This document shows positions 32,828 to 41,682 of a DNA stretch of 64,000 nt, one piece after another. The notes beneath the pieces were generated by a model. That model did not search any database, was not told the origin of the DNA, and was given only the letters and a program-made list of their open reading frames with translations. The DNA is from Streptomyces albogriseolus (GTDB lineage: Bacteria > Actinomycetota > Actinomycetes > Streptomycetales > Streptomycetaceae): positions 124,001 through 188,000 of the forward strand of contig BMVA01000016.1 in the NCBI GenBank assembly GCA_014650475.1, written 5' to 3'. Position numbers and translations under genes: made by a program. How positions within the stretch are numbered: position 1 is the first letter of the stretch; each line of letters starts with the position of its first letter.

Positions 32828-33568
32828 TCAGCGTCCGCCCGCGACCCTCAGCACCGTCCCCGTGGTGTACGAGGCCTCCGGCGACATCAGCCAGGCGACC
32901 GCCGCCGCGATCTCCTCCGCCCGTCCCGCCCGCCGGAGCGGAATGGTCCCGGCCATCTCCCGGACCCGGTCCGGCGCCCCCATCGCGGCGTGCATCTCCG
33001 TGTCGATCAGGCCCGGCGCGACCGCGTTGACCCGCACCCCGGCCGGCCCGAGCTCCTTCGACAGCCCCAGGGTCAGCGCGTCCACGGCCGCCTTGGTCGC
33101 CGCGTAGTGCACGTACTCGCCGGGGCTGCCCAACGTCGCGGCGCCCGACGAGATGTTCACGATCACGCCCTCGCCGCGCGGCGTCATCAACTGGGCGGCC
33201 CGCCGCGCGCACAGCAGCGTGCCGACGACGTTGACGTCGACGACCCGTCGCAGGGTGTCCGTGCCCACCTCGGTGAAGGGTCCCAGCGGCCCGGTCACCG
33301 CCGCGTTGTTCACCAGCCCCGTCAGCGGCCCGAGTTCGCTCTCCGTCACCTCGAACAGCCGCTCCACGTCGGCCTCGACGGACGTGTCCGCCCGCACGGT
33401 CACCGCCCGCGCCCCCGCGGCCCGCACGTCCTCGGCCACCTTCTCGGCGGCGTCGGCGTCCCGGACGTAGTTCACCGCCACGTCGTGCCCCTCCGCCGCC
33501 AGCCGGCGGCAGGTCGCGGCGCCGATGCCCCGGCTTCCCCCGGTGACCACCGTGACCAAACGCTTCAT
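32828..33568 (-). CDS. short-chain dehydrogenase/reductase (FabG-like)
   Basis: 246 residues, classical SDR: TGGSRGIGAA (9-18), NNAAVTG, ISSGAATLGSPGEYVHYAATK containing the catalytic Ser, Tyr and Lys (YAATK), and PGLIDTEMH. C-terminus TTGTVLRVAGGR typical. Substrate unknown. CAGGAGG 5 nt before the ATG is a strong ribosome binding site. Convergent with the small TTA gene, divergent from the SnoaL-like gene. Confidence 0.92.
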   Translation of the reverse strand: MKRLVTVVTGGSRGIGAATCRRLAAEGHDVAVNYVRDADAAEKVAEDVRAAGARAVTVRADTSVEADVERLFEVTESELGPLTGLVNNAAVTGPLGPFTEVGTDTLRRVVDVNVVGTLLCARRAAQLMTPRGEGVIVNISSGAATLGSPGEYVHYAATKAAVDALTLGLSKELGPAGVRVNAVAPGLIDTEMHAAMGAPDRVREMAGTIPLRRAGRAEEIAAAVAWLMSPEASYTTGTVLRVAGGR

Positions 33569-33710
33569 GGGTACCTCCTGGCGCAGAACGCGGGACGAAG
33601 ATCCCCAGACTCGCAGACGCGCCCGCGGGCGTCGCCCCCGGGCCCGGGGGCCGGGGGAATGTCCGCGCACGCCCCTTGGCTGCGCTCCCCGCATGGTCAA
33701 CACTGAGCCG

Positions 33711-34196
33711 ATGACGCAGCGTGTGGAGCTCGCGACCGTACGGGACCGGCTGGCCCTGGACGGACTCGTCACCGACTACGCGGTGGCCGTCGACGACGGC
33801 GACTGGGCGGCGTACCGGCGGCTGTTCACCCCGGACGGCCGGGCGGACTACCGCGCCGCGGGCGGCATCGAAGGGGACGCCGGGACGGTGGCCGGATGGC
33901 TGGCCGAGCGGTGCGCGGAGTTCCCCGTGCGGCAGCACCTGTTCGTCAACCGCCGGGTGCGGCTGGGCACGTGGGAACAGGACACCGGGGACACGGCCGA
34001 GGTGCGGACCGACTACGTCAGCCCCGCCTCCCGCGGCGGGGACGGGGCCGCGGCCGCCGGGCTCGACCTGCTGAGCGGCGGCCGGTGCGTGTTCACGGTG
34101 GTGCGCACGCCCGACGGCTGGCGGCTGAGCCGGGTCGTCGTGCGGGAGAAGTGGCGGCGCCCGACCGGCGGACGGGCGGACGGTGTGATCCACTGA
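33711..34196 (+). CDS. SnoaL/NTF2-like protein
   Basis: 161 residues with a cone-shaped NTF2/SnoaL_4 fold: LALDGLVTDYAVAVDDGDWAA followed by YRRLFTPDGRADYRAAGGIEG and a C-terminal RCVFTVVRTPDGWRLSRVVV. Family members are small hydrolases, isomerases or dehydratases, and catalytic residues cannot be assigned. ATG 33711 preferred; ATG 33693 is in frame. Divergent from the SDR, which may act with it. Confidence 0.8.
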   Translation: MTQRVELATVRDRLALDGLVTDYAVAVDDGDWAAYRRLFTPDGRADYRAAGGIEGDAGTVAGWLAERCAEFPVRQHLFVNRRVRLGTWEQDTGDTAEVRTDYVSPASRGGDGAAAAGLDLLSGGRCVFTVVRTPDGWRLSRVVVREKWRRPTGGRADGVIH

Positions 34197-34255
34197 ACCC
34201 GCGTCCGGCCGGGCCGGGACGCACACTGGAGGCATCACGGGGTAGGGAGGCGCCC

Positions 34256-35824
34256 ATGAAGAACGTCGGCCACCACCTCGCCTCCCCGTGGCGCCGCTCG
34301 ACCGCCGCCGCGGTCGCGGGCGCGCTGCCCGTCCTGGCCTTCCCCGCCCCGAGCCTGTGGTGGATCGCCTATGTCGCCCTGGTCCCCTGGCTGCTGCTGA
34401 TCCGCTCCGCGCCGACCGGGCGCCGGGCCGCGTTCGACGGCTGGTGGGGCGGGTTCGGGTTCATGCTGGCCATGCACCACTGGCTGCTGCCCAGCCTGCA
34501 CGTGTTCACGTTCGTCATCGCCGCGCTGCTGGGCGCGCTGTGGGCGCCGTGGGGGTGGCTGGTGCGCCGGACCCTGGGCGGCTCGCCGTCCGCGGGCCGG
34601 GTGGCGGCCGCCCTGCTGGTGGTGCCGTCGGGCTGGCTGACGATCGAGCTGATCCGCTCCTGGCAGGGGCTCGGCGGTCCCTGGGGCGTGCTGGGCGCGA
34701 GCCAGTGGCAGGTGGAGGCGGCGCTGCGGCTGGCGTCGGTGGGCGGGGTGTGGCTGCCCAGCTTCCTGGTGGTGGCGCTGAACGTCGCGGTGGCCGTGCT
34801 GGTCGCGGTGCGCCGGGCACGGGTGCCGGCCGTGGCGGGGCTGATCGCCGTGGCCGCCGCCGGGTCCGCCGCGTGGGCGGGCGCGCCCCGCCCGGACCAG
34901 ACCGGGGAGCGGACGCGGATCGCACTCGTCCAGCCGGGGGTCGTCGCGGGACCGGACAGCCCCGACCGCCGCTTCGACCGCGAGGAGCAGCTCACGCGTG
35001 AGCTGGCCGGACAGGACGTCGACCTGGTGGTCTGGGGGGAGAGCAGCGTCGGCTTCGACCTGGGCGACCGCCCCGACCTGGCCCGGCGGCTGGCCGCGCT
35101 GTCCCGCGAGACGGACGCGGAGATCCTGGTCAACGTGGACGCGCGCCGCTCGGACAAGCCCGGCATCTACAAGAGCTCGGTGCTGATCGGCCCCGACGGA
35201 CCGACCGGCGACCGCTACGACAAGATGCGGCTGGTGCCCTTCGGGGAGTACGTCCCGGCCCGCTCGCTGCTGGGCTGGGCGACCTCCGTCGGCAAGGCGG
35301 CCGGCGAGGACCGCAGGCGCGGTTCCGAGCAGGTCGTCATGGACCTGGGCGACGGTCTGCGGATCGGGCCGATGGTGTGCTTCGAGACGGCGTTCCCCGA
35401 CATGAGCCGCCATCTCGTCCAGGACGGCGCGGGCGTGCTGCTCGCGCAGTCGTCCACGTCGACGTTCCAGCAGAGCTGGGCGCCCGAGCAGCACGCCTCG
35501 CTGGCCGCGCTGCGCGCCGCCGAGACCGGACGCCCGATGGTGCACGCGACCCTGACCGGGGTGTCCGCCGTGTACGGCGCGGACGGCGGGCGCATCGGCC
35601 CGTGGCTCGGCACGGACGCCTCGGCCGCGCAGGTCTACGACGTGCCGTCGGCGCGGGGCACCACGCTGTACGTCCGGTTCGGCGACTGGCCCCCGCAGGC
35701 GGCGCTCGTCGTTCTCGCGGTCTACGGCGCGGTGGGCCTGGTGCGGTTCAGGCGGGGCGCCCGTCGACCGCTCGTACCACCCGTTCGCACAGCTCATGGG
35801 TCGCCAGTGCGTCACGGGCGCTGA
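34256..35824 (+). CDS. lnt: apolipoprotein N-acyltransferase (Lnt family)
   Basis: 522 residues. About six transmembrane segments (residues 15-220) precede a nitrilase-like domain with an intact Glu-Lys-Cys triad: WGESS (about 260), DKMRLVPFGEY (about 322-332) and MVCFETAFPD (Cys about 374). It N-acylates the diacyl-glyceryl cysteine of lipoproteins in the membrane, and several lipoproteins are encoded in this window. GGGAGG 7 nt upstream fixes the ATG. Its last 77 bases overlap the antisense end of the oxidoreductase gene. Confidence 0.9.
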   Translation: MKNVGHHLASPWRRSTAAAVAGALPVLAFPAPSLWWIAYVALVPWLLLIRSAPTGRRAAFDGWWGGFGFMLAMHHWLLPSLHVFTFVIAALLGALWAPWGWLVRRTLGGSPSAGRVAAALLVVPSGWLTIELIRSWQGLGGPWGVLGASQWQVEAALRLASVGGVWLPSFLVVALNVAVAVLVAVRRARVPAVAGLIAVAAAGSAAWAGAPRPDQTGERTRIALVQPGVVAGPDSPDRRFDREEQLTRELAGQDVDLVVWGESSVGFDLGDRPDLARRLAALSRETDAEILVNVDARRSDKPGIYKSSVLIGPDGPTGDRYDKMRLVPFGEYVPARSLLGWATSVGKAAGEDRRRGSEQVVMDLGDGLRIGPMVCFETAFPDMSRHLVQDGAGVLLAQSSTSTFQQSWAPEQHASLAALRAAETGRPMVHATLTGVSAVYGADGGRIGPWLGTDASAAQVYDVPSARGTTLYVRFGDWPPQAALVVLAVYGAVGLVRFRRGARRPLVPPVRTAHGSPVRHGR

Positions 35825-36653
35825 GCGTCTTCCCCGCGCGCACCGCGTCCAGGAAGGCGAGCACCGCCTGCTCGATGCCGCGCTGCCGGGACACCGGCAC
35901 CCAGTCGCCGCGCCGCCGCACGGTCGGCTGGCCCTTGTGGTCGATCACCTCGGCGAGGTTGACCACCTGGCGCTTGGTGTCCTGGCCGGACACCTCGAGT
36001 ATCTCCTCGGTGGAGCCGCTGAGCCGGTTCATCACGCCGAGGGCGGTGAAGCCGTCGCCGGCGAGCTGGAGCACCACGTGGTGCAGCAGCCCGTCCTCGG
36101 TGCGGGCGCGGACGGTCACGTCGTCGACCTGGCCGGGCACCAGGAAGCGCAGGGTGTCCACGACGTGGATGAAGTCGTCGAGGATCATCCGGCGCGGCTC
36201 CTCGGGCAGCCCGACCCGGTTCTTCTGCATGAGGATCAGCTCGCGCGGGTGGTCGGCGCACTGCGCGTAGCCGGGGGCGTGGCGCCGGTTGAAGCCGACG
36301 GCGAGGCTGACGCCGCGCTCCTCGGCGAGCGTCACCAGCCGCTCGGAGTCGGCGAGTTCGTAGGCGAGCGGCTTGTCGACGTACGTCGGCACGCCCGCCT
36401 CCAGCAGCCGGGTCACGATCCGCGGGTGGACGTCGGTCGGGGCGTGCACGAAGGCCGCGTCGAGGCCGGCGCCGATGAGCGCGTCGAGGTCGGCGTGCCG
36501 CTGCGCGGCCGGCAGATGGAGGGCGTCGCCGACCCGGGCCAGGGTGGCCGGGGTGCGGGTCTGCAGATGGAGTTCCACGCCGGGCTGGACGGCGAGCACC
36601 GGAAGATAGGCCTTCTGCGCGATGTCGCCGAGCCCGATGCAGCCGACCTTCAC
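35748..36653 (-). CDS. Gfo/Idh/MocA family oxidoreductase
   Basis: 301 residues from a GTG. N-terminal NAD(P) Rossmann motif CIGLGDIAQKAYLPVL (4-19), the family EKP-type motif as DKPLAYE (about 94-100) and a C-terminal substrate domain with FIHVVDTLRFLV. Substrates of this family are usually sugars or cyclitols. GAGGAG 8 nt upstream, and the GTG overlaps the stop of the monooxygenase gene (GTGA), so the two are translationally coupled and should share TetR control. Its 3' end overlaps lnt tail to tail by 77 bp. Confidence 0.9.
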   Translation of the reverse strand: MKVGCIGLGDIAQKAYLPVLAVQPGVELHLQTRTPATLARVGDALHLPAAQRHADLDALIGAGLDAAFVHAPTDVHPRIVTRLLEAGVPTYVDKPLAYELADSERLVTLAEERGVSLAVGFNRRHAPGYAQCADHPRELILMQKNRVGLPEEPRRMILDDFIHVVDTLRFLVPGQVDDVTVRARTEDGLLHHVVLQLAGDGFTALGVMNRLSGSTEEILEVSGQDTKRQVVNLAEVIDHKGQPTVRRRGDWVPVSRQRGIEQAVLAFLDAVRAGKTLSARDALATHELCERVVRAVDGRPA

Positions 36654-37930
36654 GGTGTGTTCTCCTCTGGTCCTCGCCTGCCGTGGTCCGCTGCGAGCAT
36701 ACGGGGTGCCCCGGAGCCGTCCCCGTCCGCACCGGACGGCCCTCCCGGCGGCCGCCAGTCGGCGACCCCGTCGAACCCGCGCAGGAACAGCGACGGCGCC
36801 GCCTTCGACAGCGCGGCCAGCGCGGTGTCCCGTACGGCTGGGCCGACGCGGCCGGTCATCAGGTTGAGGCGGGCCACCCGTACCGCGCGGCGGGAGACGG
36901 CCATGGTGCGCGGGAGGCGGACGGCGGTGTAGCCGGGGAGGCCGTCGGCGACCGGTTCGACCGCGGACGGGGGCATGCCCGGGCGGGGGAAGGCCAGGGT
37001 GATCGCGTCCTCGACGGCCTGGTTGCCGCCCTGGCCGAGGGTGGGCGGCATGGCGTGCGCGGCGTCGCCGACGAGGGCCACGCGGCCCCGGTGGAAGGCG
37101 GGCAGCGGCTCGGCGATGTGGTGGACGTCGTGCCGCAGGACGTCCTCGGGACGGACGGCGGCCAGCACCTCGGGGACGGGACTGTGCCAGTCGCCGTAGC
37201 GGCGCAGCAGTTCCGCCCGTTCGTCGTCCGGGGCCCGCTCCCCCGCGGGCGCGACGGCGGCGGCGTAGGCGTACACCCGGCCGTCCTTGAGCGGGTGGGT
37301 GCCCCAGATGCGGCCACGGCCCCAGGTCTCGTGCGAGCAGAACGCGACGCCGGGCAACGGGATCACCACGCGCCAGGTGGTGAAGCCGCTGTGGACCGTG
37401 CCGGGGTGGCCGGGGAAGAGGGCGCCGCGCACGGCGGAGCGGATGCCGTCGGCGGCCACCACCAGGTCGGCCTCCAGTTCCCCGTCCGGCGTCTCCACAC
37501 GGGCCGGCCTGCGGCGGTCGCCCGGGACACCGGGGTCGGTCAGGCGGGCGGGGGTGCCGGTGCGGACGGCGCCGGACGGGAGCAGCCCTGCCAGGCGGTC
37601 GACGAGGGTGGCGCGGTGCAGCAGGACGAGCGGGCCGCCGAAGCGTTCGGCCGCGGCGGCCGCCTCGGCGCGGGCCAGCCACCGGCCGCTCGGCGTCCGC
37701 AGCCCGCCGTCGCCCTGCCAGGCGGACAGGGCGCGGATGTCGTCGCCCAGGCCGATGACGTCCAGGGCGCGGAGCGCGTTGGGGGACAGCGAGATCGCGG
37801 CGCCCACCGGCTCCAGGGAGGGGGCGCGCTCCAGCACGGTCACCCGCGCCCCGCGCAGACGCAGGGCGGCCGCCGCCGTCAGTCCGCCGATGCCCCCGCC
37901 GATCACGATCGCCCGCTCGGCCGCTGCCAT
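36650..37930 (-). CDS. FAD-dependent monooxygenase
   Basis: 426 residues of the salicylate-hydroxylase-like group: GGGIGGL (about 11-17), ADGIRSAVR (DG motif), and GDAAHAMPPTLGQGGNQA (about 290-307). CAGGAGGAGCC before the ATG is a strong ribosome binding site. It is coupled to the Gfo/Idh/MocA gene and divergent from a TetR regulator with two operators in between, an arrangement typical of an inducible detoxification or catabolic unit for an aromatic or antibiotic-like compound. Substrate unknown. Confidence 0.92.
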   Translation of the reverse strand: MAAAERAIVIGGGIGGLTAAAALRLRGARVTVLERAPSLEPVGAAISLSPNALRALDVIGLGDDIRALSAWQGDGGLRTPSGRWLARAEAAAAAERFGGPLVLLHRATLVDRLAGLLPSGAVRTGTPARLTDPGVPGDRRRPARVETPDGELEADLVVAADGIRSAVRGALFPGHPGTVHSGFTTWRVVIPLPGVAFCSHETWGRGRIWGTHPLKDGRVYAYAAAVAPAGERAPDDERAELLRRYGDWHSPVPEVLAAVRPEDVLRHDVHHIAEPLPAFHRGRVALVGDAAHAMPPTLGQGGNQAVEDAITLAFPRPGMPPSAVEPVADGLPGYTAVRLPRTMAVSRRAVRVARLNLMTGRVGPAVRDTALAALSKAAPSLFLRGFDGVADWRPPGGPSGADGDGSGAPRMLAADHGRRGPEENTP

Positions 37931-37952
37931 GGCTCCTCCTGGAGGCTTTCCG

Positions 37953-37999
37953 ACTACATCTGTAGTGACCCCTCGCCTCCACCGTACTACAGCCGTAGT
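37953..37999. promoter_or_regulatory. two TetR-type operators between monooxygenase and tetR genes
   Basis: ACTACATCTGTAGT (37953-37966) is a perfect palindrome with 6-bp arms; ACTACAGCCGTAGT (37986-37999) is the same with one arm mismatch. Centres are 33 bp apart, about three helical turns. The first lies 23 nt from the monooxygenase ATG and the second 22 nt from the regulator ATG, so each gene has one site over its promoter. Confidence 0.85.
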
Positions 38000-38007
38000 G
38001 AACCGGG

Positions 38008-38013
38008 TAGGTT
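38008..38013 (+). promoter_or_regulatory. -10 element of the leaderless tetR-type gene
   Basis: TAGGTT, 7 nt before the ATG at 38021, directly following operator 2. Confidence 0.6.
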
Positions 38014-38020
38014 GACCCCT

Positions 38021-38626
38021 ATGCCCGAACGCCCCACAACCACCGCCGCCCGCGCCGACCTCGTCGCCGACACCGCCCTCGCCCTGCTCGCCGAGCGGGG
38101 CATGCGGGGCCTGACCCACCGGGCGGTGGACGAGGCGGCCGGACTCCCCCAGGGCTCCACGTCCAACGTGGCGCGCACCCGGCAGGCGCTGCTGGAACTG
38201 GCGGTACGCCGGCTCGCCGACCGGGAGGAGCGGGTCCTGGCCCTCCAGGAACTCCCCGACCCCCACGAGGGCGCCGACGCCCTCCTGGACGCCCTGGCCC
38301 TCACCGCCCACCGCGCCCTGACCCACAACCGCGAACTGACCCTGGCCCGCTACGAACTCGCCCTGGAGGCCACCCGCCGCCCGGAACTCCGCGCCCACTT
38401 CGACGCGGCGGGCGCCCGCTTCCGCGCCCAGCTGACCGCCCTGGTCACCGCACTGGGCTCCCCGTCCCCCGACCGCCACGCCCTCACCCTGATCGCGTGG
38501 GCCGACGGCCTCCTGTTCTCCTGCGTCGCGGGCTCCTACCATGCCGAGATCCCGCCGGTCCCGGACATCCGGGCGGACCTACGGGAGATCATCGCGGGGA
38601 TGCTGGGGACGCGGTCGGCGGAGTGA
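38021..38626 (+). CDS. TetR-family repressor
   Basis: 201 residues. HTH at about 11-57, with LTHRAVDEAAGLPQGSTSNV as the recognition region, and a C-terminal helical ligand domain (about 75-195) rich in Ala/Arg/Leu. Divergent from the monooxygenase/oxidoreductase operon; the two palindromes between them almost certainly bind this protein and give both autoregulation and operon repression. The ligand is probably the monooxygenase substrate. Confidence 0.93.
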   Translation: MPERPTTTAARADLVADTALALLAERGMRGLTHRAVDEAAGLPQGSTSNVARTRQALLELAVRRLADREERVLALQELPDPHEGADALLDALALTAHRALTHNRELTLARYELALEATRRPELRAHFDAAGARFRAQLTALVTALGSPSPDRHALTLIAWADGLLFSCVAGSYHAEIPPVPDIRADLREIIAGMLGTRSAE

Positions 38627-38666
38627 CGGCTGTTCTCAGGGCGGCGGCACCGGGCACCAGCCCCGT

Positions 38667-39059
38667 ATGAAGCCCTCACCGCGATTCACGTTGGCCGCCT
38701 GCACGCTCGATGCGCCGAACGCCCGACACCTGGCGGACTTCTACGAGAGCCTGCTCGGGTGGCCGAGGCGGAGTGACGCACCGGAGTGGGTCGAGCTCGC
38801 CCCGTCCGACGGCGGTACGGGACTGTCGTTCCAGACGGAGCCGCTCTTCTCGCCTCCGCGATGGCCGTCCGGAGCGTCCGAACAGCAGATGATGACGCAC
38901 CTGGACATCGAGGTCGACGATCTGACGTCGGCGGTCGAGCGCGCCGTCGCGCTGGGGGCGACGGAGGCGGACTACCAGCCCCAGGACGACGTACGGGTCC
39001 TGTTCGACCCGGTGGGGCACCCGTTCTGCCTCTTCGTGCGCACCGACGGCGGCACCTGA
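38667..39059 (+). CDS. VOC (glyoxalase-like) family protein
   Basis: 130 residues, one vicinal-oxygen-chelate domain: LDAPNARHLADFYESLLGW, THLDIEVDDLTSAVERAVALG and DPVGHPFCLF. The second-half His and the metal-side residues are present, but the enzyme class (dioxygenase, lyase or resistance protein) cannot be told. No clear ribosome binding site before the ATG; start set at the conserved N-terminus. Confidence 0.87.
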   Translation: MKPSPRFTLAACTLDAPNARHLADFYESLLGWPRRSDAPEWVELAPSDGGTGLSFQTEPLFSPPRWPSGASEQQMMTHLDIEVDDLTSAVERAVALGATEADYQPQDDVRVLFDPVGHPFCLFVRTDGGT

Positions 39060-39148
39060 CCGCGGCGCCGGCGTCGCACCGCCCTCCGCCCCGCCGGCAC
39101 CCTGAAAACCCCTGGTGTGACCCCCCGTCAGCGGGAAAGGATGCCGGG

Positions 39149-39661
39149 ATGACGACCCAGCGCACCGAACCCGCCCAGAACGCCGATGAACGGACCATGC
39201 TCGAAGGGTGGCTCGACTATCACCGGGCGACGCTCGCCCGGAAGTGCGAAGGGCTGACCGACGAGCAGCTGCGGGCCGCTTCCGTGGCGCCGTCGGAGCT
39301 GTCGCTGATGGGGCTGGTGCGGCACATGGCGGAGGTGGAACGCTCGTGGTTCCGCCGGGTGTTCGCCGGTGAGGACGCGGGGCCGCTCTACTACGGGGAG
39401 GCCGACCCGGACGGGGAGTTCCACCCCGGCGAGGCGGACACCTGGAAGGACGCCTACGAGACCTGGCAGGGCGAGATCGAGGCCGCCCGGCGCGCCGCCG
39501 CCGGTCACGCCCTCGACGAGCGCTCCCAGGGCCGTCACCATTCACACTCCGGGCCGTGCTCCCTGCGCTGGATCTACACGCACATGATCGAGGAGTACGC
39601 CCGGCACAACGGCCACGCGGACCTGATCCGGCAGGCGATCGACGGCGCCACCGGCGAGTGA
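39149..39661 (+). CDS. DinB/DUF664 family protein
   Basis: 170 residues, four-helix DinB fold: LMGLVRHMAEVERSWFRRVF (about 52-71) and IYTHMIEEYARHNGHADLIR (about 144-163) hold the histidines of the metal triad. Many members are thiol-dependent S-transferases using mycothiol or bacillithiol, which would fit an actinomycete, but the specific function is unknown. GGAAAGGA upstream serves as ribosome binding site. Confidence 0.87.
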   Translation: MTTQRTEPAQNADERTMLEGWLDYHRATLARKCEGLTDEQLRAASVAPSELSLMGLVRHMAEVERSWFRRVFAGEDAGPLYYGEADPDGEFHPGEADTWKDAYETWQGEIEAARRAAAGHALDERSQGRHHSHSGPCSLRWIYTHMIEEYARHNGHADLIRQAIDGATGE

Positions 39662-39774
39662 CGTCACCCGCCGCGCCGACGGGGCCCTCGAAGGTGGGCG
39701 GACATCACCCGTGCGGAGGACGGCCGCGCCTGTCCGTCCACCGCCCGGCGGGCCGAGCCAGCAAAGTGGCGGGG

Positions 39775-40278
39775 GTGCAGCGAACGACGACCACAGCAAC
39801 GCTTCTGGTGACCGTGGCGGTCGCCGCCCTCTCGGGCTGTGTGACGGTCCAGCGTCCCCTCGCACCGGGCCCGGCGACCGCGCCGCCGCCGGGGGCCGGG
39901 CACGACGCGGCGGGGCGCGACGCCTCACCGGTGGTGCAGGCGCCGGCGCGCGAGGCCCTGCGGCGGGTGCCGGCCGACTCCCCCGAGGCGTCGCCGCCGG
40001 ACCGGGCCACCCCGAGGACCACGCCCCCGGAGCGGGACGTGCCCTCCGACGCACGCGACGGGCAGGCGCCGCGCGCGGAGCGGCCCCTGAGCCCCGAGCG
40101 GGCGCAGCCGACCCGGCGCGTCCCGGCCCCGCGCCCGCCGGCGCAGCTCCCTGGCGGCGGGTCGCCGGCCGGGGGCTCCTCCGGCGGCTCGGACATCTGC
40201 GCGCTGGGCAGGGAGTACGGCGGCTGGCCGGCGGACAGCGCACAGGCGCACATCTGCCGGGACACCTACGGCCGCTGA
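39775..40278 (+). CDS. small Pro-rich lipoprotein
   Basis: 167 residues from a GTG. Signal peptide with lipobox LSGC (Cys about 22), then about 100 low-complexity residues rich in Pro, Ala, Arg, and a conserved-looking C-terminal segment SDICALGREYGGWPADSAQA with two cysteines. The conserved tail is displayed beyond the wall on a flexible stalk. Function unknown. Its gene ends 13 nt before the stop of the next, convergent gene. Confidence 0.8.
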   Translation: MQRTTTTATLLVTVAVAALSGCVTVQRPLAPGPATAPPPGAGHDAAGRDASPVVQAPAREALRRVPADSPEASPPDRATPRTTPPERDVPSDARDGQAPRAERPLSPERAQPTRRVPAPRPPAQLPGGGSPAGGSSGGSDICALGREYGGWPADSAQAHICRDTYGR

Positions 40279-40291
40279 GCCGCACCCCGCC

Positions 40292-40801
40292 TCATCTCTG
40301 CCGGGGCGGTCCCGGTGCGCCGGGCGGCCTGCCGTCCTCACCCAGCCGTGCCTCCAGCCGGCGGACCGCGGCCCGGAGGCCCTCGCCGTACCGGTCGTCG
40401 GCGAGGGTGCGGGCGGCGCCCCGGGCCCGGTCCAGATGGGCGCGGGCCGCGTCGGGGCGGCCGAGGCGGAGGTAGTCGGCGGCCAGGTTCAGATGCAGCG
40501 ACGGGTACAGGGCGCGCACCGCCGGGGCACCGGCGTGGGCCGGGGTCCCGCCCGCCTCCTCGGCCGCCGTCAGCGCGCGCAGGTCCCAGGCCAGTTCGTC
40601 CTCGGGGTCGTCCTGGGTGTCGGCGAGGTAGTGGGCGAGGGTGCAGCGGTGCAGCGGGTCGCCGTGCTCGCCGATCTCCGCCCACAGGCCGAGGAGGCGG
40701 TGCCGGGCCTCCTCCCGGTCCCCCGCGTGGTGCAGCATCACGACCTGGCCGATCCGGGTGAGCAGGGCGTCCGGCGCCGCCTGCTCCTGTCGCTCCGTCA
40801 C
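40292..40801 (-). CDS. helical repeat (TPR-like) protein
   Basis: 169 residues from a GTG with GGAGGA upstream. Predominantly helical, Ala/Leu/Arg-rich, with segments such as LHLNLAADYLRLGRPDAARAHL that resemble tetratricopeptide repeats. Pro-rich C-terminal tail. No enzymatic motif; a scaffold role is possible. Confidence 0.75.
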   Translation of the reverse strand: MTERQEQAAPDALLTRIGQVVMLHHAGDREEARHRLLGLWAEIGEHGDPLHRCTLAHYLADTQDDPEDELAWDLRALTAAEEAGGTPAHAGAPAVRALYPSLHLNLAADYLRLGRPDAARAHLDRARGAARTLADDRYGEGLRAAVRRLEARLGEDGRPPGAPGPPRQR

Positions 40802-40907
40802 CGCGTCCTCCGCACCGTCGCCCGCTGTCGCCCCCGACGCTAACCGCAGACGGGGACGATTCCGGACAGGCCGCCCCGCGACGTGCCGGGGGCGGAGGCG
40901 AGGGCGA

Positions 40908-41609
40908 TCAGCCCAGGTTCGGGATGGTCCAGTCGATCGGCTGGTGCCCCTGCGCGGCCACCGCCTCGTCGATCTGCGAGAACGGCCGGGAGCCGAAGAA
41001 CTTCTTCGCGGACAGCGGCGAGGGGTGCGCCCCCTTCACCACCACGTGCCGGCTCTCGTCGATCAGCGGCAGCTTCTTCTGCGCGTAGTTCCCCCACAGC
41101 ACGAAGACCGCCGGGTCGGGCCGGCCGGCCACCGCGCGGATCACCGCGTCGGTGAACAGCTCCCAGCCCCGCCCCTTGTGCGAGTTGGCCTCGCCCGCGC
41201 GGACCGTGAGCACCGCGTTGAGCAGCAGCACGCCCTGCCGGGCCCACGGCATCAGATAGCCGTTGTCCGGGACGGGCGTGCCCAGGTCGGCGTGCAGCTC
41301 CTTGTAGATGTTCCGCAGGGACGGCGGGATCTTCACCCCGGGCCGGACCGAGAAGCACAGCCCGTGCCCCTGGCCCTCCCCGTGGTACGGGTCCTGGCCG
41401 AGCACCAGGACCTTCACCTCGTCGTACGGCGTGGCCTCCAGCGCCGCGAAGACCTCCTCGCGGGGCGGATAGACGGGACCGCGCGCCCGCTCCTCCTCGA
41501 CGAACTCGGTCAGCTCCTTGAAGTAGGGCTGCTGCAGCTCGTCACCCAGAACCCCGCGCCAGGACTCGGGCAGCATGGCGATGTCGGTCACGTCGATTCC
41601 CTTGCTCAC
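40908..41609 (-). CDS. ung: uracil-DNA glycosylase
   Basis: 233 residues, family 1 UDG. GQDPYHGEGQGHGLCFSV carries the catalytic Asp (73) and the uracil pocket, LLLNAVLTVRAGEANSHKG is the second motif and HPSPLSAKKFFG (about 194-205) the DNA-intercalating loop with the catalytic His. Removes uracil arising from cytosine deamination or misincorporation. GTG start; ribosome binding site weak (GGAAA). Confidence 0.97.
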   Translation of the reverse strand: MSKGIDVTDIAMLPESWRGVLGDELQQPYFKELTEFVEEERARGPVYPPREEVFAALEATPYDEVKVLVLGQDPYHGEGQGHGLCFSVRPGVKIPPSLRNIYKELHADLGTPVPDNGYLMPWARQGVLLLNAVLTVRAGEANSHKGRGWELFTDAVIRAVAGRPDPAVFVLWGNYAQKKLPLIDESRHVVVKGAHPSPLSAKKFFGSRPFSQIDEAVAAQGHQPIDWTIPNLG

Positions 41610-41646
41610 GTGGTCGTTTCCAGCTCTCAGAACCTACCGGCGACCA

Positions 41647-41676
41647 CTGACAGCCGGCCTCGCGGCCGGCTGTCAG
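41647..41676 (-). terminator. hairpin terminator after the peptide-binding protein gene
   Basis: CTGACAGCCGGCC (41647-41659) and GGCCGGCTGTCAG (41664-41676), a perfect 13-bp stem with a 4-nt loop, 6 nt after the stop codon of the minus-strand gene. Confidence 0.85.
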
Positions 41677-41682
41677 GGCGCT

